64,000 bases of DNA from Muricea muricata (Eukaryota; Cnidaria; Anthozoa; Malacalcyonacea; Plexauridae). The notes beneath the pieces were generated by a model, which saw nothing but the letters and a program-made list of their open reading frames with translations, was not told where the DNA came from and searched no databases. The stretch covers positions 31,941 through 95,940 of the forward strand of contig CAWLCR010000077.1 in the NCBI GenBank assembly GCA_963855995.1. Direction: 5' to 3'. The translations under genes were made by a program, and so were the position numbers. Each line of letters begins with the position of its first letter. The first letter of the stretch is position 1. Shown one piece after another: positions 1 through 12,000 of this stretch.

Positions 1-69
1 GCCGAAGATTGTGTTGCCACATATGGAATGAAACCGAGTGAATCGTCTCCTGCAGAAAATCCCTTGCAG
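1..69 (+). CDS. Laminin exon: part of LN domain
   Basis: Frame 1 reads AEDCVATYG and ends PLQ at a GTAATT donor (phase 0). It joins in frame to the next exon, giving VTCSEEYSG, the conserved Cys-plus-EYS region of LN domains. The exon is cut by the window edge. Confidence 0.75.
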
Positions 70-3000
70 GTAATTATTGAGCAATATTAATATGCTTCGA
101 AATTAATCGGGCAGACATACGTACATTTTGCTAATCTGATATACGTTATCTTTTTAATTTCGGTTATGATAGGGACGTTTAAACTATAGCGTTACTCTCT
201 CCCCCTCCTTCCTCGCTTTTTTTCTCGGCTGATTTGGAAGAATCTCAAAGTCATATCAAGAATGACTGGAGGAATTCAATCCCTTTCCCGCAACCTCTCT
301 ACAATGTCAGTTTCTGATATCCAGGGACGTATATTTTTACTCCTAGGTAACATGCAGCGAAGAGTACAGTGGACAGTTTCCAGAAAAGAACGGGATCGTT
401 GAATTCCAGGCATACGCTCGATATCCCCCAGAGGACTACATGGCTCCACACATTCAGAGTTACATGTTGGCAACGCATGTTCGGGTACGTTTAGAATATC
501 CAGGCACGGATGGACTGGAATTAATTAATTCTGAGGTCACCCTTAATCGCTACTACTACGCAATCTCGGACATTCGTATAGACGGACGCTGTAATTGCCA
601 TGGTCACGCGGAGTATTGTGATGAATCAGTATTGCTTTTGTGAACACAACACGAGGGGGAATGATTGTGAATATTGTCTGCCACTTTATAATAATCAACC
701 GTGGAAAGCTGCCAATACAACACATGCTAACGAATGTCAAAGTAAGTGAAATAAATAATAAGATATTACTGGTCCTTCGCAATAACGCATATAATGTTTA
801 CAAGATGGCGGATTTGCAGATTTTGCGACCAAATTTCACGAATATCTATATTGGAGGTATCACCACCCATGTTTTTAAAATCGCTCGCTTGGATACATTA
901 TATGGCACAGGCTTCCCAAATTCTCAAATTTCAACTTCCTATGATACTCCGTGAAGTCTAATATCCTCGGCTCTAAAACAAAAAGGACAGTGGCGTAGCA
1001 CTCTATTTTACTTCAGAACTCGTTTCCACAGTACCGATCTGCATGGTCACGACATCAAGTTCGGGCATTTTGCAGTCATGTTTATTCATACTACTTCTCT
1101 ATGATTGGTTCCTATTAAATTCTGCAATATGGTACAGTGCACACGGGATATCAGTTTTAATCACTATCATGATCATGGCTTGGTCTACATTTTTCTTTAC
1201 AGAATGCCAATGCAACGAGCATGGGTCGTCCTGTACCTACAACTCCAGTGTTGGAAGTGGCGAATGCATTGACTGCGTTCATAACACCACAGGAACTAAC
1301 TGTCATGAATGCGCAGATGGATTTTACAGGGATATTAACAAACAACTTAATGAGCGAGATGTCTGCATACGTAAGTAAATATATTAATTACCTCTTGCAA
1401 CGTTTAACAATCTCTATTAAAATTTTCATTTCGTAAAAAAATCTATCGATTACGGAAAAAATACCATTCGTCAAAGAGAAAGGCGATTATTTGAGCAAAA
1501 TTTAATGCATTATGTTATATGTTGAGTAACGTTAAACAGTTATGCTACAGAACAGGAAATTAACCAAAGAGTTCATTGTATGACAAATTGTGATTACTAG
1601 TACCATCATAGATAAAGGGGACGCAGAAGACACTTAAGAAAATATCATTAAAATCCTTTTACTTAAAAAATCACGTGGGAGGGGTTGGAAGCAATCAATA
1701 ATGATAGAATAATAATGAAATACATACATACATTTTTTAAAAGCGTTTGATCTCTCTTTCTCTTCTTCTAAGCCTCTTTAAACTCTATGCAAATAAATCC
1801 AACATTTCACTAATTTTGCTCAAATTTTTTTGCAGCCTGTGACTGTTTTTCAGTTGGTATTATTGACAGCGGTTATTGCAATAAAGACATGACTAGATCA
1901 GACATCGTTCTTGGACAATGTAATTGTAAGGATAACGTGTTTGGACGTCAATGTGATGAATGTGTTCCAGGATATTGGGGATTTCGTTTGCCCCCAGGAG
2001 GGCATTGTCAAGGTAAGATTGGACGGGAGGTGGGCGTTAGAGACTGGTTGTGGGATACACCAAGAAAATCTCAAACCGCGATGTAATGTATTGACGAGCG
2101 ATAGCGACCTCAATACATGAAGAGTGAGGTATGATATTATCCAGTATTACCCTTACACTCAGTAAGTTTTAGTTAATTAATATGAATCTAGTCTTTCATA
2201 TCTCTTAAAATTGTTCTGAAATATAGTATATACTTATATAAATTTATGAAATTTTGGAAGCGCCGCGTAAATTTATTTTTGGTGCAAACGTGCAAAAAAC
2301 TGATGAAAGTTTGTTTGGTACTCTTGATTTTCCATTCTCTCTAATAAAATTTGCTTTCATGCATTCACGCACATTTTTTAATTTTTAAAAAATATAAAAT
2401 ACTAAAGTTTTCTTGGATTGTTTGCCTGGTAAAGCTAAAAAATGGCCCCATAGCTTTAGGCAATACGGGAAAATCCCGCCTTGTCAGTAACCATTCAGAT
2501 TGCGCTATTTGTCTGTAAGACGCTTACCACTTAAAATATTCCTTTTTTACAGCAGATATTCTGTTCGCGCGAACTAAATTTACAGATGGAAAACAGACTG
2601 GGAAATTTTCGTCAGCAAAACATTAAGCTCTTCAGTCCTAAAAAAAATTACTTGTACAATCCGATCACTACTTTTTAATTTAAAGACCAGAATAGTTTGA
2701 ATAATCTGCGCGTAGATGAGCTAGTGAAAAATTCATTTGAATTAAGTAAAGATGGTATTAAACGTCCCTTACGGAGCACGTTGAAGTTGAGTGCCCTAAT
2801 TTTAACGCTGATATCAGCTGCGCTTTTTTAAACTTCTAGCGTGCAGTTGTAACGCGTTGGGAACATTGAATAACAGCCAAACATGCGATCAACAAACTGG
2901 AAACTGCTTTTGCAAACAAAATATTGAAGGAGAGAAATGCAACGAGTGTAAAAACGGTTTTTATCTTTTTCCAACCGATCAAGAATCAGATTGTCTGGAA

Positions 3001-6000
3001 TGTCCATGTGATGTTGGAGGAGCGTATGAAATATGTGAAAAACAAACTGGTAATTCAACTGTTTTATTTATTGTTACATTTGAATTTTTATTTGAGAATT
3101 TATTGCATGCAGTTAATGGCCAGTTACTACAATTAAATTATAGCTAGGATCGTCACTCAAGTCATGAGCACTTTTAAGAGTTCGATAACCATAATTTAAT
3201 TATCCTGCTCGTGGCATCATTTAGGGTCGTAACTAAAGCGTTACTTGCCTTGACGACGAATGTCTGTTGAAAGTAGTGGTTATTCATAGGTTGATTAAAA
3301 AGTTAGTCGGGCAAAACACGAATTTCCCTCCATCGAATTAATGTTCTAGTTATGGCCCTGACATCATTCAGTAGCAAATCCAACCTCACTATTTGGTTAT
3401 CCAGCGCAAATATTTCCGTCTGTATAGCCATGGAAACGATCACTTTCTAAAATTAATTATTGATAAGGACTTAAATTTTGCATAGCAAGACCAAATTCTT
3501 GGGTTAGATTCACACTGACATTATTTTTAAAGCCATGGTCAAGTTTTCCTGAAAACATTCGAATGGTAGAATTTACCAAGGAAATATTGGGTTTAGTCAG
3601 CACATACTAGATAGAGTTTGATTGATAATTTTTAATTTTCTCATTACTAATAGTTATGCAGCCAATTGTATTCAATCATATCATTTACATCCAATTTCCA
3701 AAGATGCAAAGGATATTACTTCGTTGATTAGTGAATGCTATTTAAAAGGAGACTATACATTTAATGATGTTATCTTGGGTCACTGGGGAAAAATCAAACC
3801 ACCCAAGCAAACGACATTGGATTGGTTCGATATCGATTTGAATTAGAATGAACTATGGCCCTAAAAATCTGTTAAGTGTAAATGGCTCGTTTAACCTCAC
3901 CATGTTTTTCCTAGGACAATGTAACTGCAGGCCGAATATCGAAGGAGAATATTGCACACAAGCAGAGTCTGGATTTTTTGTTCCGCTTTTTGATTATCTC
4001 CTTTACGAAGTAGAATTTCAGAATGAAAATGATGATGTGCATTATGAACTGGAACGAGAAGAAAACCACCATACGGGACAAGGGTCTGCACGTTTGGCAG
4101 AAGATACAACCATACACTTTACAAATATCCAAGTGAAAGTAACCTGGAGATATTATCTTGTCGTCAGATACGCCTATCATCCTCAATATTCAACCACTGC
4201 CTTCATTTTGATATTAACTAGCAATAACATGAGTACGACATTAACATTGGCTGACAGCCGCCTGCAAGCCGATTCAAGATCAGTCACAACAACTGAAGCA
4301 CTTTCTCTCACGGCCAGTCAACTTTATAACATAACAGTCAGTTTAACAAGTACAACGAATGATCGAGTAGATGATCTGCTGGTCGACTCTCTCGTCCTCA
4401 AGCCTAACTTATCTCCGAGCAGAATTCGTTCTGAATTGGATACATTGTCAACTTTGTTGCTATGTTTTCTTAATGCCTCCTATCTTGAAAGTGCTACTGA
4501 CAACAAATGTTCTGAACTGGTATTTTCCTTCGGTGCTGAAATTTACGATGGTGCTTTAGGTATAAATTTCCTAACATATGATGTTAAACTTGAGTAAAAA
4601 TCTACAGCAGTTGAACTACATAAACTAACAGCATGTGCATACTACAATAAAATAACATTATTTTTATCAGAAAATGCTGCTTTTTGGACGGCCGAGAGGC
4701 GTTTTCAAAAAAGAAAATTGCATAATAGACCAATATTAGATGAAGGAAAAATCCCGAAAATTTCCGGAAGGAACATAGTTAAATTGTTTGAAATAGAGAA
4801 TTTTGTTGTCAAGCGCTGTAAACTTTTGCCGGAAAACATAGTTTCGCAAAATTTGTAGATCTTGCACATATTTTTGCAAAATCGCATTTGAAATTTATAA
4901 CCATTTCTAATTAATAATTTTATTATAGTGACTCGCCCTTCAATTTTGACTGAACAGTAATATTTGCAATTATTAAAATTTTGAAATGCGATTAAAATGT
5001 TAATATTATGTAGCGTGCGATTGTGATCGGCAAGGATCAAAAGAAAGTAGTCAATGCAGCCCGATTGGAGGTCAGTGTAACTGCTATAACGGAGTTGGTG
5101 GCAGAAGATGTTCCTATTGTCTTCCAGGATATTATGATTTTGGCTCAGGAGATTGCAAAGGTAAAAATATTTCAAATATTTACGTAATGCAGTTACTCAT
5201 ACGTAATCAATATTTTCAATTTAGAATAGTAGCAGTTGGTTTTTCCAAACCAACCTTTTAGACATGTCATAAGATGAAACTTGTTGCATAATAAATTAGT
5301 ATAAAACAAGCTTGGTTAAAGTTTGAAGTAGTCCGACCAAGGAATCTGATGGACAATTCACTCTCAGAGTTAGGATAGACCAAGTTTGATTTTCCTTGAC
5401 CCGTTTTCGCACACGTAGAAATCTAATCAGGGTTTCATTCGTTTTATTAAATATTTATTAAATAGTTATATAAATCATAAAGAGTCACTGTGATATCAGA
5501 CTTGCCTGATTTTCAGTCTGACTTTACTAGCAACAACAAGTGAATTTCCTGGGAAATTTTAGTTGTAGTTACGCAACAAAGCTATTATTGAGAACTTTGC
5601 TACAATCTCTATATAGTTGTAACCCAGTTTGAGAGAAAGGCTTACAAATCCAAAACAGAATATAGTCTTTGTATACCCTTGGGTAATAACTATTTTACGT
5701 TCGATCGTTTCCTTTTTTTAGTTTGCGAATGTGACAGTCCTGGATCAGAAAGCAATGCCTGTGACATATCATCCGGGGTATGTCGATGCAAGTCACACAC
5801 TCAAGGTGAGAGATGTGACAGGTGTAAGATTGGAACATTTAATTTGGATGCCAGAAACGAAGACGGATGTCAATCGTGTTTTGGTTATGGTCATGGTACG
5901 GGGTGCATTTCAGCTCAAGGATTCATTGCTGCAAACATTACTACAGACTTTACAGGTATGCACTCGGTATGCAGAGGCGTAATCAGCTTGCTCGTAGATA

Positions 6001-9000
6001 TTAATATATTCGTTTTTATTTCATTCGTTTTTTCTTTCGTTTTTGACATTCCTGTAGTATGTCAATACTCGCCATTTCCATAGTTAACAATTAGATTACG
6101 AGCTTGAGATTTCTATGAGGTGATAGTTGATGAGGGCGAAGCCCGAATCAACTATCATCTCATAGAAATTGAGAGCGAGTAATCTAATTGTTTTAGTAGA
6201 ATCAAAAATTAAACATGAAATATTCCACAAAAAAATTGATTTTTTAAAAATTCTTAAAAAGGAAATCTCTAGAAAGATGATTGTTTCGCTACTCGCTATC
6301 TAATGATGAATAGATAGCGAGTAGAGTAGCCAATCAAATTACAGCATTTGCAATAGTATACTAGTATGATTCTACTAACGAGCGTTCGTAATTAGGCGTA
6401 ATCAGCTTGCCCGTGGATATTAATATATTCGTTTTTTATTTCATTTTCTTTCGTTTTTTCTTTCGTTTTTGACATTCCTGCAGTATGTCAATACTCGCCA
6501 TTTCCGTAATGAGCGTTAGTAACTCAGTATGCAGTGCTATACACTTTGATTTAAACAATAGTGCAAAGTTTGCTTTTTGAAATTTTTCAATCCTGAGAGC
6601 AGAAGCAAGACCATTCAGGGTCAGTATGCAGACCCAACAAAAATTGAACATTGTCTTGATTTCACATGTAAATTTAACTTTTCACATCAGGGGCCGGTTT
6701 TAAAAAAGTGAGTAAAGTTAACCAAACGTCAATCAATCAGAACAACTTATTTTATACTTAATTACTATGTAACTACAAAAAATAATTTAAAAAGTGATTA
6801 AAAGTTTCATACAACCGGCCCCTTAAGTGTTCAAGTCTGGTTCGAAGTTTCACATAGATTATATTAAATCATCAAATAGATGAAATGATAAAATTAATTG
6901 TTTTTGTTATAATGATAAAATATTACTCAGGATTCTAACTCAAAGGTTTTTATTCAACTTTTTATTTTTGCGACGTTTCGGATAGTTTTACTATCCGTTT
7001 TCAAGCTTTTTACTTATTTAAGTTTACAAAAAAAGAATTAACTTTGACGAAAGACAAACTTCACACAATTAGGAACTTTTTAAATTTCACAAGTGAAATG
7101 TTCCATTTCGACAAAAAGTTTTACATGTGAAATTATATGTGAAATTCCTGTTGGGGAATTTGACTGGAACGGTATGGGTATTTTGTAGCTTACAAGCATG
7201 GATTATTTAGATGTATAAATACCTCTGGGCCTCGCTTAAAATATGTTTCTCTTAAGCAGGTTCTACTCTGGGCGGATGGTTACCTATACCTAATAGTGTT
7301 GATGCGATGTCAACCGCCGGTGCAAATGGCTTGTCGATTCGTGGTAATCTCACACTTCTGACCCCATCGAAGTATCTTGGTTTGCAACTAAACTCGTATA
7401 ACCAAAAACTGATTGTCACAGTAAGTTAAAAAGTGTATTTTCATTTTCCACGAATATTGCATGCACCTGGTTTCTGTCATTTAGTGTTTGAAAAGCGTCA
7501 TGTGACGTGTTGGTTTCGTGCTGCGGGTATTTTGCATCAAATATGCGAAAAATTTTCCAAGTATTTTTCCTGTTTGAAAAAATGCATGTATGTCCCATCC
7601 AGCAATATAATACAAGCATGTGCAATCGCGTTTTAAATTATCTGCTTTCAATGTTTTGGGTCCGATACGTAACAATAATATATAAATAATAATATTCCTT
7701 AATTCCTATAGACAGTGCAGATATCCTGAGCTTTTCAATAGCTACCGATGAAAACAAATGACTAGAAATTATCAAATTTGGTTGTTTTAGCTATTGTCTT
7801 TTGTCACAATTATTGTCCAATAGGCTAAATACAGTCTTATTCGCTGAAAAAATGAAGTCTTCTCTTCGCTTACTTTTGAGATAGTACATTCAAGCCCCAG
7901 AAGTATTAGATCCATGAAATTCCTTCGTATACCAGTTACTGTGTAATGTAACAATGGTTTCCAAAGCAAAAAAATTACCCAAAGAAAGAAGCGTCTAAAG
8001 TGTTGTGTGGAACCTGAAATGTTGCATACCATCCATTTTTTTCGCCTGCACTTAGACGTCCGAGCAATAACTGAATCTAAGGAAATTGTAATTCGAAATG
8101 ACAGTTTGCGAGGTTGAAAAGCATGCGCATGAAAACCAGTAAATTAATTGAATCTTAAACTCAGAAGCGAACAGTTTATTATGCACCATGCAGTAATTAT
8201 GAGCCTCCACGTGCATGAATCGAGTAGTGCATCCTCATTATTACACATGATTATTTATTGATCTTGTGAATATTGTTGCAATTATTAACAATGCTCTTGG
8301 AAAGTAAAAATAATTGCGCTCCTCTAAACCAATAATTGGCTAACAAAGCTGAAGATAAAACCTAATTTTCTAGACATCTGCTCATGTAAATTACTCAGCT
8401 CAAGAAATCACTCTAGTTCTCATTGGGCGAGGATACATGGCCCATCTTGAGCCTGACAGAGCATCCTCTGGGACAAATTATGATGTCACCTTCACTTTAA
8501 CCGAAAATCAGTTAGTGCATGGTAGCCAGGATATGACGCCGTTTCATTTCCAGTCTTTATTGTCTAATATGAGTTCATTTGAATTAAAATTCAAATCAGA
8601 ACTCTTGGTCACGAAGATCGTTCTGCAATCTGCTGTGTACGATAGGATTAGCGATCGTCAGAATCAAGTGAGATTTGTTGAGAATATGACGTGTTTTGAA
8701 AATTACACTGGTTTGTCTTGTGAGACTGTGCTCCAGGTAAGAATCAATATATTGTTTGAGTAATTTCTTCTTCTCTCGCTCGAGACTACATCTACATATT
8801 ATACTAAGACCGCAAAGACCATGTACGTTATCACTTCACTAACTAAAATTTACCAGGCTGATACTTACAGAGTTCAGTAAAGCGATAATAATAATTCTGC
8901 TTTAAGTTAAATAGAGCTTGCAACTTCCCGTGATTATTTTTTACTCTTCGAAGTGTTTTACAACTCTGTCTTTTCAGGTTTTATGCGGGAAAGCGCAAAT

Positions 9001-12000
9001 TTAGGACCGTTTTCCAAATGCATTTTGTGTTTTTGCAATGAACGATCAAGTGAGTGCGACCCAGAGAGCGGCGTGTGCATTGGTTGTGAAATTGGAAGCA
9101 CTGGGGATCACTGTGAGAATTGTGAGTTTAACGTCGTTGGTCCATATTGCAACGTTTGCGCCGACGGATTTTATGGACTTACTCAAGGCTACAAGAACTG
9201 CAAACGTAAGTACATGTTGTATGCACTACAGAACTGAGTGCGGTATTAAACTGAACATAATTTGCCTGTATACATATTAAAACCTGAGTTATTTTTATCG
9301 ACGTCGCAGTCACAGTTGTAAAGCTCATATAAGACAAGTGCTCAAATGAGAGCAGATCCGAAAATTGTATCACAGAAAATATGTTACAGCGTAATCCCCA
9401 TTGTGACCAGGGCTTCCACAGATAATTTAAACTATATGTTTTTCTTCACAGCTTGTGACTGTCACTTACCTGGGACTCTACACGGCAATACATCCAGTTG
9501 CAATCTGACTACAGGTCAGTGCAACTGTAATCAGACGCTGCATACGGGAGGAAGAAGATGTAATGTTTGTCAAGAGAACGCCTGGAACAGAACCGACAGT
9601 AGTTTGACTTGTGAAGGTAAAATTGCGCCTTAGATTGTTAAGCGGCCAAAAAGTTTCCGGATTCATTTTCTCTCATATTTCCCCATCCATCTACCCTGCT
9701 ACCACTCTGACGTCCCTGAAAGAAATCAAAGACAGGCTAATGGCAAATTTCAACGAGGTCGTTTTATTCGAGATAGTTTTTAAAAAAGACAGTCTTTTCA
9801 CATATCCAGGGGTTCAACAACTAAAAATTGCTGGTAGCACACACACCAAGTGATTTAAGACTAATGTCTCTCTCCTTAACCCAATCCATCTTTGTCCACA
9901 ACTTTTCGTTTTTGTTTTTGCGTGATTAAATGATCCTCGTAAGCGGTAAATTTTAAAGGATAACACTGCTCTAGACATAGATCCAAAAAGTTATAGGGAA
10001 AAGTTGCTTGTATGCTTGCATTCTGCGTATAAATCGTATTATAATCTTGTGGAAACACCACAAAAATTCATGATCGCACAGCCTTCGATCCGTAATCTCA
10101 AATCTTCATCAGTGCCTAATCTTTATTAAAAATTTATTTCATTCCTCTTGCTGTTAACATATAGAATGTCCCCCTTGCTTTGGGATAATAAAGGTTGAGG
10201 TGGAAAGATTTCGACAGCAACTAATGAGCTTGAATACTCTACTTCACTCGCTGCTCGAGATGGACATATTGAGTCAGTGGTTTAGTTTTCCTGAAAGGTT
10301 ACAAATCACCCAGCAACGTGTTGACGAAATTGTTACAAGATCTGAGGTAATTCATAAATAAATTATTGTTTTTAATAAAGAAACTTTACGACCGTTTGTC
10401 ACGCTTGTCTTCCAAACTGGGATACCCTGGAGAAAATGCTACAGCTTAAACATTGACATCAGTAAGATTCGCTCATTCTCAGACGAGGATATTATAATAA
10501 ATAAATCAACTAACGTATAAGCTATTTAACCCCTCTCTTTCGGTAGCTAACAAGTCGTGTTGTACACGTCATTCGTGATAGTGAATCAGTCGAGTGAGCT
10601 ATTGAGCCATTAGTTCACGATTTCGACTATAGCTTAGCAGTGGCGTCTAACGTTGTATTAGCGAGCTTCCGGCTTAGAAATTTAGTACCTCTGGTGAGTG
10701 CTAACTGCACGGGTCATGTGCCATTATTGTGCGGAAACGAATGTCCTTGTGTAGAGAGAAGCTTTAAATGTAGATTCTCTGAAGTGCAACATTCTACCCT
10801 GTGCAGAGAAATTTACGTTATTCTGACCTTTCAGAAACGAAATTATAACATTTTCATTCCTTTGAAACCTTGCTGACCATCCGTTACTGCCTTATAGCCT
10901 GAACAAAGGGCCCCTATTTAGTTGGGTGCTTCCGAATCTTTCCGGTATTAAACCATAGTAGTTACTTCACTGCAGTTAATTGGAGTAGTTATTCATCTTA
11001 AGCTTTGTTTTCATCTAATAGTGGCTATCGCGAACATAACAACGCTAATATACCCTTGAACTATCACATGTTACCGCGGGCCGTTGTTATTGTTTACAGT
11101 CTGTTATACTTTGTCAAAAATGGGTTAAAATGTCAAAAAACATTGCTTCCATTTAGCGGAGTAAGGGTCAGGTAAAATAGTCAGAGGCTCGTGGAGTAAT
11201 GCTTCGTTACAAGACGGGTTGAGAATATTTTATCATAATGTGGTTGCATGGTGCCCCATAACACTATAGTGTGCCGCTAGTAACCTTTTAAATGTGAACT
11301 CTTTTCCGGTTCGTGTATGATTTGTTACAGCTGAAAACATACCGATTGAATATAGAAATTTGACCTTTTTTTAAATGCAGAATCTGGCCACTTTGGAAAA
11401 AGGTGCAGAACTACAAATAGCGAGGGGCTTTGACGTATTGGAAATATTTGAGGAAAGTCGGACAGAAAAAGAATCGGAAGTAAATATAACCTTAAGTGTC
11501 GTTAGCAGGATTCTACAGGAGCATCGAGAAACGTTGGTCATTATGAATGATATTCGTAACTTACTAGCAGAAAGTTACAATTTATTGAATGATACATTGG
11601 AAGATCTCATGAAGGAAATTCGAACGTCGTTGATGCTACTCGATGACTGGGTGGAAGACTTGGAAGATATAAACGCGCAGTCTATGGAGAAAGTTATGGA
11701 AATTGGCCTCATTAACAGGACAATTGTCAACCATTTGGAGATGATAGTAGCTGTCATTGCGAAAGCGAAGACAGAGGCAACACAAGCAGCCAACATGTTC
11801 GATTCTCTGATATTAAAGATTCCTACATTGCAAGCTAACATGTCTGATGCGAAACAGATTGGCAAGAGTGCCTTTGCCAGAGCTCGAGAACAGTATAACA
11901 ACGCCTCGATCGTCTTCAATGTGACGTCACAGCTAGAGATGCAACTGTCTAACAACACTCCCAGTATTAGAGAGGTAAGTATATTAATTAGTTCATACAC

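Noticed and set aside
11575-12000. 141-aa minus-strand open frame
   Set aside because: It is the antisense shadow of the 198-codon laminin coiled-coil exon.
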